Of a stretch of DNA of 64,000 nucleotides, positions 29,842 through 38,710 are shown piece after piece (position 1 is the stretch's first letter; the number at the start of each line of letters is the position of its first letter). Source of the DNA: Sphingobium scionense (GTDB lineage: Bacteria; Pseudomonadota; Alphaproteobacteria; Sphingomonadales; Sphingomonadaceae); NCBI RefSeq assembly GCF_014197035.1, contig NZ_JACIEU010000008.1, positions 62,001-126,000 of the forward strand. The letters run 5' to 3'. The translations under genes and the position numbers were made by a program. Under the pieces are notes generated by a model. That model was not told the DNA's origin, did no database searches, and worked only from the letters and a program-made list of their open reading frames with translations.

Positions 29842-30828
29842 ATGATCGAGACGCTCTTCGCCCTCGACCGGGGCAATTATCGCGAATGCCAGCACCTGTT
29901 TCGCGGCGCGCGCGAGCAGGAATATTATCGCGGCGATTACTGGATGGAGGAAGGCTCCATCATCGACGTGGAAGCGCGGCGCAAGCCCGCCGGCCCCAGC
30001 GCGGCGATCCTGCTGCGATCGGCCACCCGCCTCTTCTTCCGTCGCACCCGCCAGCATATCCGCGAGGATGGCACCGACCTTACCGTCCTGTGGTTCGTCA
30101 AGCGCGGCCGGCTGGTCTTTTCCAACCAGCTCGGCAGCCGCGCCGCCCAATATGGCGATTTCCTGATGACGCGCTCGACCGCGCCCTTCCTGATCGAATG
30201 CCAGCCCGATGCGCAGGGCGTGCATGAGGTTCTGCATGTGACGGTGCCGACCCATGTGCTGCGCGGTTTCGTCGATTGCGATGCCGGGGCGGGCATATTG
30301 CTGCCGATGCAGCGGGCGGAACTGGGGATCGCCGATGGCATCCTGGCCGGCCTGTTCCAGCGCGACGCCGATGTGGCGGAGGAAACCACCCGGACGCTGG
30401 TGGAGGCGGCGCTGGCGGTGATCGGCCAGGGGCTGCGCCATGATGTGCGCGCGGTGCCGCCGCGCCCCTCCGTCGCGGAAAAGCGCTTTGCCGATGTGCG
30501 CCGCTTCGTCGAGGTCCATCTGTCCGATCCGGGGCTGTCCGCCGCGATGACGGCCAAGGGTTGCGGCATTTCGCCGCGCTATCTCACCACCCTGCTCAAG
30601 CAGAATGGCACCAGCTTTTCCGACCTGATCTGGCAGCGCCGGCTGGAACAGGCGCGGGCCTGGATGGCGCGATCGGACGCGGCCAGCATCTCGATCAGCG
30701 AGATCGCCTATGCCGTCGGCTTCAAGAGCCCGGCCCATTTCAGCCGCATGTTCAAGCGCGTCTATGCCCGCAACCCCAGCGACTATCGCGCGGAGGCTGC
30801 GCCGCCGCCGCCGGTCGCGCTGCATTGA
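29842..30828 (+). CDS. AraC-family regulator (second, within the catabolic operon)
   Basis: A 328-aa regulator with an N-terminal cupin-like AraC_binding_2 region (DLTVLWFVKRGRLVFSNQ) and a C-terminal HTH_18 (AMTAKGCGISPRYLTTLLKQNG and SEIAYAVGFKSPAHFSRMFK). The ATG at 29842 is preceded by AAAGGAG at 29826-29832. It lies 14 bases after the crotonase gene and 13 before the Rieske oxygenase, so it is probably co-transcribed. AraC proteins of this type commonly regulate aromatic or terpenoid degradation. Confidence 0.86.
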   Translation: MIETLFALDRGNYRECQHLFRGAREQEYYRGDYWMEEGSIIDVEARRKPAGPSAAILLRSATRLFFRRTRQHIREDGTDLTVLWFVKRGRLVFSNQLGSRAAQYGDFLMTRSTAPFLIECQPDAQGVHEVLHVTVPTHVLRGFVDCDAGAGILLPMQRAELGIADGILAGLFQRDADVAEETTRTLVEAALAVIGQGLRHDVRAVPPRPSVAEKRFADVRRFVEVHLSDPGLSAAMTAKGCGISPRYLTTLLKQNGTSFSDLIWQRRLEQARAWMARSDAASISISEIAYAVGFKSPAHFSRMFKRVYARNPSDYRAEAAPPPPVALH

Positions 30829-30841
30829 GCGGGAGGGCCAC

Positions 30842-32167
30842 ATGACCATGCAGGGCAACATCACCCAACCACCGGTGCTGATCGGCAACACCGCCTATGT
30901 CTCGCAATCCTATGCCGATGCCGAGGCCGCGAAACTATGGCCCAGGGTCTGGCAGGTCGCCTGTCGGGAAGAGGAAATCCCGGAGGTCGGCGACTATGTC
31001 ACCTATGACATTGTCGACGATTCGATCATCGTCGTGCGCGCCGCGCCGGACCGGATCGCCGCCTATTTCAACGTCTGCCGCCATCGCGGCCGGCAACTGA
31101 CCGAAGGGTGCGGCAATGCGAAGCGGCTGGTCTGCCCCTTCCATGCCTGGAGCTGGGATCTGGACGGCAATAATGTCGGCGTGGTCCGCAAGGATGCCTG
31201 GGGCGACGGCCTGAAGGCCGATGCGCTGCGCCTGCGCGACGTGCGCGTCGACAGCTGGGGCGGCTGGGTGTTCGTCTGCATGGACCCGGACGCGCCGCCG
31301 CTGCGCGCCTATCTGGAGCCGGCGGCATCGATGCTCGACCCGTTCGAGCTGGAGAAGATGCGCTATCGTTGGCGCCAGTGGCTGCATTTCCCCTGCAACT
31401 GGAAGGTCGCGATCGAGGCGTTCAACGAGGGCTATCATGTTGCCGGCACCCATCCGCAACTGACCAAATATTCGCCCAAGCCGACCTGGAGCGACGGGCG
31501 CGGCATCCATGGCGTGTTCGGATCGCAGGCGCGCGAGGGGACGGGTGGTGCGACCGCCGGGGCGGCGGGCGCGGCGGACATGCGCCAGGGGCTGGCGGAT
31601 TCGCTCAACCAGCTCTGGGAGGAAGTGAACGGCACCACCACCGAGACGATGGTGCGGGTGGCCAATCTGCTGGTCGAGGAACTGCCCGACGGCACACCGC
31701 CGGCCGAGGTGCAGATGCACCTGATGCGCCGCACGGTGGAGGAGGATGCCAGACGCGGGGTGAACTGGCCCCGCATCGACCCCGCCCATTTCGCGGCGGC
31801 GGGCAATGTCTGGCACATCTTCCCCAACACGGTCGTCATCCACGGACCGACCTTCGCGCTCTGCTATCGCGCCCGGCCCGATGGCCATGATCCCAATCGC
31901 TGCATCTTCGAGGTCTACACGCTCGAACGTTTTCCCGAAGGCACCGAGCCACGACCCGCCAATCTTCACAAGCCCGACATGGACGAGGCAAGCTGGCGCA
32001 AGGTGCTGTGCCAGGATTTCTCCAACATGGGCGCGGTGCAGCGGGGCCTGCGTTCGCGCGGCTGCGACGGGCTGCGACCCAGTCCGGTCGAGGAGCGGGC
32101 GATCATCAATTTCCACCGCGTGCTGGCCGACTATCTCGGCACCGGCGCGCCGCAACCGATCGAATAG
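30842..32167 (+). CDS. Rieske non-heme iron oxygenase, alpha subunit (1)
   Basis: A 441-aa oxygenase. The Rieske motif CRHRG...CPFHAW (Cys-X-His and Cys-X2-His) occupies about residues 78-100. The mononuclear iron site is in EAFNEGYHVAGTHPQ, with Asn, Glu and two His. No beta subunit is encoded nearby, so it probably belongs to the alpha-only group (phthalate dioxygenase, KshA, demethylase-like). It needs an external ferredoxin and reductase. GGGAGG lies before the ATG at 30842. It is followed by the MaoC-like gene after nine bases. Confidence 0.92.
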   Translation: MTMQGNITQPPVLIGNTAYVSQSYADAEAAKLWPRVWQVACREEEIPEVGDYVTYDIVDDSIIVVRAAPDRIAAYFNVCRHRGRQLTEGCGNAKRLVCPFHAWSWDLDGNNVGVVRKDAWGDGLKADALRLRDVRVDSWGGWVFVCMDPDAPPLRAYLEPAASMLDPFELEKMRYRWRQWLHFPCNWKVAIEAFNEGYHVAGTHPQLTKYSPKPTWSDGRGIHGVFGSQAREGTGGATAGAAGAADMRQGLADSLNQLWEEVNGTTTETMVRVANLLVEELPDGTPPAEVQMHLMRRTVEEDARRGVNWPRIDPAHFAAAGNVWHIFPNTVVIHGPTFALCYRARPDGHDPNRCIFEVYTLERFPEGTEPRPANLHKPDMDEASWRKVLCQDFSNMGAVQRGLRSRGCDGLRPSPVEERAIINFHRVLADYLGTGAPQPIE

Positions 32168-32176
32168 GGACATTCA

Positions 32177-33370
32177 ATGGCCGACATGGATGTGCAGGAT
32201 AGCATGCTGACGCTGGATACCAGCGATGTCGACCAGTGGGTCGGCAAGCCGGTCATCTTTGCCGAGATGTGGGACGCCTGCAACGCGACCGACATTCGCC
32301 GCTGGGTGCAGACTATGGACTATCCCAATCCGATCCACTGGGACGAAAATTTCGCGCGCGCCTCCCGCTTCGGCGGCATCGTCGCGCCGCAAAGCTTCAC
32401 CGTGGCGATGGACTATGGCCATGGCTGCCACCCGGCCTGCGTCGGCAAGGTGCCGGGCACCCACCTGATCTTCGCCGGCGAGGAATGGTGGTTCTATGGC
32501 ACCCCCGTGCGCCCCGGCGACAAGCTGGTGCAGAGCCGCCGCTTCGACGGTTATTCGATTGCCGACACCAGCTTTGCCGGCCCGACCATGTTCGCGCGCG
32601 GCGACACGATCCATCGCAACCAGCATGGCGCACTGGTCGCCAAGGAACAGGCGACGGCGATCCGCTATCTGGTCGACGAAGCGAACAAGCGCGGCGTTTA
32701 TGCCAAGGAGAAGCGCAGTCCGCGTCGCTGGAGCAAGGCCGAACTGGCGGACATCCAGAGGGCGCGCCACGACTGGATCCTGTCCAACCGAGACGGCCAT
32801 TCGCCCGCCTATGCAGATGTGAAGGTGGGCGACCGGCTGCCGCGCCGGGTGATCGGCCCGCATTCGGTGGTCAGCTTCGCCAATGAATGCCGCGCCCATC
32901 GCCAGAATATCTGGGGGACTTGGGCGTGGAACGTGCCCGATGGCGTGCATGATCCGGCCAAGGAGGATGCGGGCTTCGGCGCCGACATGAGTTACGACCA
33001 TGAGGCGCGCAAGATCGACCCGCGCATGGGCGATGGCCTGTATCACGGCCCGTCTTCGGGCCATATCAATGCCGAGAAGGCGGAAAATGTCGGCATGGGC
33101 GGCGCCTATGGCTATGGCGCGTCGATGAATGCCTGGCACCTCGACACGGTCGCCTATTGGGCCGGCCATGGCGGCTATGTCTGGCACAGCAAGACCCAGT
33201 TCCGCTCGCCCGCCTTCGAGGGCGACGTGACCTGGGTCGATGGCGAGGTGGTGGAGAAAATTGATCGGTCCCCCTTCGGCATGCCGGTGGTCAAGGTCCG
33301 CACGGTGATGACCACCCAGGATGGCGAAGAGATATTGAAGGGCACGGCGCAGGTGGAGTTGCCCTATTGA
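32177..33370 (+). CDS. MaoC-like acyl-CoA dehydratase with two hot-dog domains
   Basis: A 397-aa protein with an N-terminal MaoC_dehydrat_N-type domain carrying the hydratase motif DYPNPIHWDENFARASRFGG (Asp and His) and a second hot-dog half from about residue 215 (YADVKVGDRLPRRVIGP). Such proteins hydrate enoyl-CoAs, and the double form is known in steroid and bile-acid side-chain breakdown. It lies between a Rieske oxygenase and an acyl-CoA ligase, the latter overlapping its stop (TTGA). The substrate is not known. Confidence 0.8.
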   Translation: MADMDVQDSMLTLDTSDVDQWVGKPVIFAEMWDACNATDIRRWVQTMDYPNPIHWDENFARASRFGGIVAPQSFTVAMDYGHGCHPACVGKVPGTHLIFAGEEWWFYGTPVRPGDKLVQSRRFDGYSIADTSFAGPTMFARGDTIHRNQHGALVAKEQATAIRYLVDEANKRGVYAKEKRSPRRWSKAELADIQRARHDWILSNRDGHSPAYADVKVGDRLPRRVIGPHSVVSFANECRAHRQNIWGTWAWNVPDGVHDPAKEDAGFGADMSYDHEARKIDPRMGDGLYHGPSSGHINAEKAENVGMGGAYGYGASMNAWHLDTVAYWAGHGGYVWHSKTQFRSPAFEGDVTWVDGEVVEKIDRSPFGMPVVKVRTVMTTQDGEEILKGTAQVELPY

Positions 33371-35013
33371 GCGCGCCGCTTTCGCTGGTCCATGGCCCCC
33401 CGCTGGCGCATGAGCCGGGGCAGGGCGCGCAGACCATCCCGGCCTATCTGGATGCGGTGCGGACGCGGCATGGCGCGCGCGATGCGGTCGTGATGCGCAC
33501 GGCGGATCGGCGCATCTGCTGGAGCTATGACGAACTCCATGCCCGATCCGTGGCGGTGGCGAGGGCGCTGATCACGGCCGGCCTCGGCAAGGATGGCCGG
33601 GTCGGCGTGCTGATGGCGAACCGGCCCGAATATCTCGCCAGCGTCTTCGGCATCGCGATGGCGGGCGGCGTGACCGTGGCGCTCAGCACCTTTTCCACGC
33701 CCGAGGAACTGGAGCATCTGGTCCAGGACTCGGCGATCGGCATCCTCCTCTTCGACACGCGGGTGATGAAGAAGGATTTCGCCGCCATGCTGGCCGGCAT
33801 CGACAAGGGGCCGTTTCTCCATCGGCTGGTCCAGCTCGACAGCGTGACCGACGCCGATCCGGCAGCGCCAGGCTATGAAGGCTGGGATGCTTTCATAGCC
33901 AGCGGCGTGGCGGTGCCCGATGCGCAGGTGGCGCAGCGCGCCGCCACCGTCACCCCGTCCGATCATGGCGGCATCTTCTTCTCGTCCGGCACCACCAGCC
34001 TGCCCAAGGGCATCGTCCATGCCCAGCGCGCCTTCACCATCCAGTGGTGGCGCTGGCCGCGCGTCTTTGCGATGCGCGAGCCGGTGGTGAGCTGGACCGG
34101 CAATGGCCTGTTCTGGTCGGGCAATATAAGCCTGGTGATCGGCACCGCGCTGTCGACCGGCGGGACGGCGGTGCTGCAACCGGTGTTCGACGCCGCCGCT
34201 GCGCTGGATGTGATCGAGCAGGAGCGCGTCACCTTCCTCACCGGCCGGCCGCACCAATGGGCGCGGGTGCAGGCGGCGGACAATTGGGCCAGCGCTGACC
34301 TTTCCAGCCTCAAATATGTGACCAAGGGCGAGCTGATCGGCGACCATCCGACGGTCGATACCGACTGGACCACGCCCATGGCCTTCGGCACGACCGAGAC
34401 GATGACGATCTGCACGGCGTTTGATGCGGATACGTCCGACGCCGATTATGGCGGCAGCGCCGGCGCGCCGCTGCCGGGCAATAGCCTGAAGATCGTCGAT
34501 CCGCTGACCCGTGCGATCCTGCCGGTGGGGCAGGCGGGGGAGATGTGCATCAAGGGGCCGACGCTGATGACCGCCTATCTGGGCAAGGCGCCGGAGGAGT
34601 GTTTCGACGCGGAGGGCTATTACCGCACCGGCGACGGCGGACGGGTGGACGGACAGGGACGCTTCTTCTGGGAAGGGCGCATGACCGACATGATCAAGAC
34701 CGGTGGCGCCAATGTCGCGCCCGAGGAAGTGGACGCGGCGATCGCCACCTTCCCCGGCGTCAAGCGCAGCCAGACGGTCGGCGTGCCCGACGAGTTGCTG
34801 GGCGAGATGGTGGTCGCCTGCATCGTCCCGGTCGATGGCGCGCGGGTGACGGAAAGCGACCTGATCGCCCATCTCAAGGCGCGCATGGCGAGCTTCAAGG
34901 TGCCGCGCCGGGTGCTGCTGCTGGACGAGGCGGATTTTGCCCTGACCGGCAATGAGAAGGCCAAGGCCGCCGACATTCGTGCGGTCGCGGTGGCGCGGCT
35001 CAGCCATCCATAG
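33367..35013 (+). CDS. AMP-forming acyl-CoA synthetase/ligase
   Basis: A 548-aa ANL-superfamily enzyme that should activate a carboxylic acid as acyl-AMP and then acyl-CoA. The phosphate-binding loop FFSSGTTSLPKG is at about residue 200, GTTET follows, and YYRTGDGGRVDGQGRFFWEGR is the hinge. The C-terminal GNEKAKAADI holds the last catalytic-type Lys. It starts at TTG 33367, overlapping the MaoC-like stop. It is the last gene of the + strand block; the next gene is 83 bases on. Confidence 0.88.
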   Translation: MSAPLSLVHGPPLAHEPGQGAQTIPAYLDAVRTRHGARDAVVMRTADRRICWSYDELHARSVAVARALITAGLGKDGRVGVLMANRPEYLASVFGIAMAGGVTVALSTFSTPEELEHLVQDSAIGILLFDTRVMKKDFAAMLAGIDKGPFLHRLVQLDSVTDADPAAPGYEGWDAFIASGVAVPDAQVAQRAATVTPSDHGGIFFSSGTTSLPKGIVHAQRAFTIQWWRWPRVFAMREPVVSWTGNGLFWSGNISLVIGTALSTGGTAVLQPVFDAAAALDVIEQERVTFLTGRPHQWARVQAADNWASADLSSLKYVTKGELIGDHPTVDTDWTTPMAFGTTETMTICTAFDADTSDADYGGSAGAPLPGNSLKIVDPLTRAILPVGQAGEMCIKGPTLMTAYLGKAPEECFDAEGYYRTGDGGRVDGQGRFFWEGRMTDMIKTGGANVAPEEVDAAIATFPGVKRSQTVGVPDELLGEMVVACIVPVDGARVTESDLIAHLKARMASFKVPRRVLLLDEADFALTGNEKAKAADIRAVAVARLSHP

Positions 35014-35056
35014 CTCGGGCCTATGGGCACCCCGAAAATCGCTATTTGACCCTTTG

Positions 35057-35073
35057 GCCGCCCCATGCCAGCC
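35057..35073 (+). promoter_or_regulatory. 17-bp word shared by two upstream regions in the catabolic island (copy 2)
   Basis: Second identical copy of GCCGCCCCATGCCAGCC (see 28801-28817), 24 bases before the ATG at 35097. It suggests that the nucleoside-hydrolase-like gene has its own start point under the same control. Confidence 0.45.
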
Positions 35074-35096
35074 CTCGGCCCAGATAGGGGAGAGGC

Positions 35097-36065
35097 ATGC
35101 GGACTGTGATCAATCGGCGCGGGTTCATCGCAGCGGGTGTCAGCCTGATGATCGGCAGCGCCGCCCGATCCGCCCTGCCGGTGATCCGGCAGGCGCCCAA
35201 GGCGCGCATCATCATCGACAATGATTTCGCCGGCGATCCCGACGGCCTGATCGCGCTTGCGCATCAATTGGCGACGAAGGCGGCGCGGCCGGTGCTGGTC
35301 ACGACATCGGCGCTCGACGCGAAGCTGGCGGCGCTGGGCGGACAGCCGGCCGGCGCAACTGCCGCCGCGGGCAAACAGGCGGCGATCGACCTGATGCAGA
35401 TCATGGGGGTGACGAACCTCTGCCCGGTGATCGCGGGCAGCGAGCAGTTCGGCGTCGCCGGGGCACAGGCGTCGGCGGCGGCACGGGCGATCGTGGCGGA
35501 GGCGATGCGGGACGATCCGCTGCCGCTCTTCTTCACCTGCGGCGGGCCGCTCACCAATCTCGCCCAGGCGCTGCAGCTGGAGCCGGCGATCGCCGATCGC
35601 ATGACCCTGGTCTGGATCGGCGGCGCCGATTATCCGCAGGGCGGCAGCGAATATAATCTGTCCACCGATCTGGAAGCCCCGCGCGCCGTGATCGAACGGA
35701 GCCACATGCCGATCTGGCAGATAGCCGCCGGCGCCTATCGCCAGCTACAGATGTCGGTGGCGGAAATGACGGCGACCTTGCGGCCGATGTCGGCGACGAC
35801 CGCATGGCTCTATGGCCGCTATGCCGATCTGCCGCCCTTCGTCCAGCTGGGCGGCGCCATCACTCTGGGGGACAGTCCGATGGTGTTGCTGACGTCCGTG
35901 TCTTCCGAAAGCAGCGCCTCGTCGATCATCGCCGGCCGGCGGCTGCTGGATGATTCCCGCTATGGCGCGGAAATTCCCGGCCGGTTGATCCGACTCTTCA
36001 CCCAGCTCGATGCACGGCTGGCGCTGGCGGATTTCCTGGCCCTGATGCAGCCGCAGACGGACTAG
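35097..36065 (+). CDS. Exported nucleoside-hydrolase-like protein
   Basis: A 322-aa protein of the inosine/uridine nucleoside N-ribohydrolase group. The Ca-site-like N-terminal motif is IIIDNDFAGDPDGLIALAH, a variant of DTDxGxDDA, and GGSEYNLSTDLEAPRAVI is the partner motif. The N-terminus (NRRGFIAAGVSLMIG) looks like a twin-arginine or Sec signal, so it probably acts outside the cytoplasm. These proteins cleave N-glycosidic bonds. Why one lies in an oxygenase cluster is unclear. Its stop overlaps the convergent ferredoxin stop in CTAG (36062-36065). Confidence 0.8.
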   Translation: MRTVINRRGFIAAGVSLMIGSAARSALPVIRQAPKARIIIDNDFAGDPDGLIALAHQLATKAARPVLVTTSALDAKLAALGGQPAGATAAAGKQAAIDLMQIMGVTNLCPVIAGSEQFGVAGAQASAAARAIVAEAMRDDPLPLFFTCGGPLTNLAQALQLEPAIADRMTLVWIGGADYPQGGSEYNLSTDLEAPRAVIERSHMPIWQIAAGAYRQLQMSVAEMTATLRPMSATTAWLYGRYADLPPFVQLGGAITLGDSPMVLLTSVSSESSASSIIAGRRLLDDSRYGAEIPGRLIRLFTQLDARLALADFLALMQPQTD

Positions 36066-36376
36066 CGGGCGATCTCGATCCGGCCGTCCACGACCCGCAC
36101 CTCATAGACCTTGATCGGCGCCTTGGCCGGCGGGTTCATGGCGCGGCCGGTTTCCAGGTCGAAGCGCGCGCCATGGACCGGGCAGGCGATCCAGCCGGCG
36201 CGCACCCGGCCGCAGGCGAGCGGCTCGTCGGCATGGGAGCAGCGATTGGCGACCGCGAACAGTCGGCCATTGCTGTGGCACAGGAGAATGCTCTCGCCAT
36301 CGACAGCGACGGCTTTGGCAGTGCCCGGCGGCACATCGTCGACATGGGCGACGGCGGTGAAGGTCAGCATGGTCAT
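36062..36376 (-). CDS. Rieske-type [2Fe-2S] ferredoxin
   Basis: A 104-aa small Rieske protein with CSHADEPLACG and ACPVHGARFDL (Cys-X-His, Cys-X2-His), the type that passes electrons to Rieske oxygenases. The start at ATG 36376 is chosen, though 36388 and 36391 are possible; ribosome-site evidence is weak. It stands alone, opposite to its neighbours, and may serve either Rieske oxygenase in the window. Confidence 0.85.
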   Translation of the reverse strand: MTMLTFTAVAHVDDVPPGTAKAVAVDGESILLCHSNGRLFAVANRCSHADEPLACGRVRAGWIACPVHGARFDLETGRAMNPPAKAPIKVYEVRVVDGRIEIAR

Positions 36377-36527
36377 GGCCCCATTCATCATGGGCCGGCG
36401 GGCGCGGCAATTGCCCGCAATCCGATGCGCGTGCCGGTGCAAGCGGCGCTGCCGCTCGGGTCATTCCGCTTCGCTGTCCCGCCTTCGATAGTGGCCGGCA
36501 GCAGAACAGAGTGGGAGAGGGCGATCC

Positions 36528-36992
36528 GTGCGCCGGGACTATTATCAGCATGCCTATGTGACCACCGACTGGCGCCGGGCGATGGACGAGATCGGCGCGC
36601 TGCACGGCATCGGCCATTATATGGAAATGCCCGACGCGCTGTTCGACACCGGGCAGGACCGGCAGGCGGTCGCCCATTTCGCGCTGGCGACCAGGGATGA
36701 ACTGCAGTTCGAGATCATCCAGCCCCTGTCGGGCGACATTGCCGTCTATCAATGGGGCCTGCTGGCACAGGGCTTTGGCCTTCATTATCATCATCAGGGC
36801 CGGCATTTCGGCGATCGCGCCGCCTTTGACGCGGCAGTCGTGGCGGCCAAAGCCCGCTGGGCGATGCCGATCGCCTGGGACACGATGGGCGGCACCTATG
36901 CCTATTTCGATGCCCGTGCAGATCTGGGCCATTATCTCGAATATTTCTGTTTCCCGCCCGGATCGCATCTCGACGCGGTGCCGAGCTTCTGA
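36528..36992 (+). CDS. VOC (glyoxalase_4-like) family protein
   Basis: A 154-aa vicinal-oxygen-chelate protein starting at GTG 36528, which has GGGAGAGGG before it. Metal ligands are suggested by QHAYVTTD (His near residue 8), FGLHYHHQG and GHYLEYF (Glu). VOC members include epimerases, glyoxalases and dioxygenases; this one's reaction is unknown. It overlaps the flavoprotein gene by one base (TGATG), suggesting a joint role. No clear promoter is seen in the 151-bp divergent gap (36377-36527). Confidence 0.75.
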   Translation: MRRDYYQHAYVTTDWRRAMDEIGALHGIGHYMEMPDALFDTGQDRQAVAHFALATRDELQFEIIQPLSGDIAVYQWGLLAQGFGLHYHHQGRHFGDRAAFDAAVVAAKARWAMPIAWDTMGGTYAYFDARADLGHYLEYFCFPPGSHLDAVPSF

Positions 36993-38710
36993 TGATGGAA
37001 AGCTTCGATATCCTCGTCGTCGGATCGGGCGCGGCCGGCGCGATGGCGGCCCTGCGCGGTGCCGATCTGGGCCTGTCCGTCCTGATCGTGGAGAAGGCGC
37101 ATCAATTTGGCGGCACGTCAGCGACCTCGGGCGGGGTGATGTGGGTGCCGGGCCATGGGCTGGACGGCGACCGGGGTGACAGCGCGGCCGAGGCATTGCG
37201 CTATCTGCGCAGCGTCATCGGCGTGCCGGTCGATGCGGAACGGCTGGCCGCCTATGTCGATCGTGCGCCGGAGATGCTGCGCTTCCTGAAGGACAGCGGC
37301 GTGCCAGTGATGGCCGCGGCCTGGCCCGATTATTTTCCCGAAGCGCCGGGCGCGCGGGCGGATCGCTCGATCATCTGCCCCACCTTCGACGGGCGGCAAT
37401 TGGGTGATGAACGCTATCCGCTGATGCGGGCGCAATATGGCCGGTTCACGCTGTTCCGCCGCTATGCGATGGACCTTGGCCAGACCTTTGCCCTGATGAT
37501 GCAGCAGCGCGGCTGGCGCTGGACGGCGGCGAAGATGATCGCCCGCTACTGGCTCGACATTGGCACGCGGCGGCTGTCGGCGCGGGATCGGCGCTTCACC
37601 CAGGGGGCGGGGCTGATGGGCGCGCTCTACCAGCAATTGTTCGCGCGCGGTGTCGACCTGCGGCTGGAAACCGCGCTGGAGGGGCTGACGCTCGGCGCCG
37701 ACGGCCGCGTGTCGGGCATCACCGTCCGCCGCTTCGGACAGGTGCAGCAGATTGGCGCGCGCCATGGCGTAGTGCTGGCGGCCGGCGGCTTTGAATGGAA
37801 TCAGGCGCTGCGCGATCGTTTTTACCCGGTTCCCGGACTCGCCCGCCACAGTTCGACCCCGGAGGAAGGCAATCGCGGCGACGCACTGATCGCGGCGGAA
37901 GCGATCGGCGCATCGCTCGCCCATACCGATCAGGGCTGGTGGATACCGACCATGACCCTGCCGGCGCCCGGCGCCGCCAATTTCCACGAAATCCATCAGG
38001 CCGCTTTCGATGTCGGCCGGCCGTGGAGCGTGTGCGTCAACCGGCTGGGGCTGCGCTTCGTCAATGAAGCGACCGGCTATGACCGGTTCGGCCAGGCGAT
38101 GGTGGCGGATCAGCTAAAGACCGGCGCCAACATGCCCTGCTGGCTGATCTTCGATGCCAAGTTCCGGGCAAAGTTCAGCGCCGGCGGGCTGATGCCCACG
38201 GTCCATACGCCCGACCATCGCATTCCCGGCCATTGGTGGGACCATTATGTCTTCCGTGCCGGATCGATCGAGGAACTGGCGCGCAAGATCGGCATCGCGC
38301 CGCAGGCGCTCAGCGAAACCGTACAGGTGATGAACGGCTATGCACAGACCGGTGTCGACCCCGAATTTGGCCGGGGCGGCAATATCTATGATCGCTTCTT
38401 CGGCGATCCGGGCGTCACGCCCAATCCCAATCTGGGGCCGATCGATACCGCGCCCTTCTATGCGGTGCCGATCAACAATGGCGATCTGGGCACCAAGGGC
38501 GGGCTGCGCTGCGATGCGCAGGCGCGAGTGCTGGACGGCGGCGGCCGGCCGATCCCGCATCTCTATGCCGCCGGCAATTGCGCCGCGAGTCCCTTTGGCG
38601 ACTGCTATCCCGGCGCCGGCGCGACGATCGGCCCGGCGCTGACCTTCGGCTTTGTCGCGGCGGGGGACATTGCAGCGCGAGCGAACGAGCAGCAGAGGAT
38701 GACGGCATGA
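36992..38710 (+). CDS. FAD-dependent 3-ketosteroid delta1-dehydrogenase-like protein
   Basis: A 572-aa flavoprotein of the fumarate-reductase/KstD group. FAD binding: DILVVGSGAAGAMAALRGAD. The catalytic-like segments follow KstD enzymes: PDYFPEAPG (Tyr near 112), FVNEATGYDRFG, and TAPFYAVPINNGDLGTKGGL followed by AGNCAASPFGDCYPGAGATI. KstD enzymes desaturate the A ring of 3-oxo steroids. A steroid or similar 3-oxo ring substrate is inferred, not proven. The start overlaps the VOC stop (TGATG), and the stop overlaps the next SDR (ATGA). Confidence 0.82.
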   Translation: MMESFDILVVGSGAAGAMAALRGADLGLSVLIVEKAHQFGGTSATSGGVMWVPGHGLDGDRGDSAAEALRYLRSVIGVPVDAERLAAYVDRAPEMLRFLKDSGVPVMAAAWPDYFPEAPGARADRSIICPTFDGRQLGDERYPLMRAQYGRFTLFRRYAMDLGQTFALMMQQRGWRWTAAKMIARYWLDIGTRRLSARDRRFTQGAGLMGALYQQLFARGVDLRLETALEGLTLGADGRVSGITVRRFGQVQQIGARHGVVLAAGGFEWNQALRDRFYPVPGLARHSSTPEEGNRGDALIAAEAIGASLAHTDQGWWIPTMTLPAPGAANFHEIHQAAFDVGRPWSVCVNRLGLRFVNEATGYDRFGQAMVADQLKTGANMPCWLIFDAKFRAKFSAGGLMPTVHTPDHRIPGHWWDHYVFRAGSIEELARKIGIAPQALSETVQVMNGYAQTGVDPEFGRGGNIYDRFFGDPGVTPNPNLGPIDTAPFYAVPINNGDLGTKGGLRCDAQARVLDGGGRPIPHLYAAGNCAASPFGDCYPGAGATIGPALTFGFVAAGDIAARANEQQRMTA

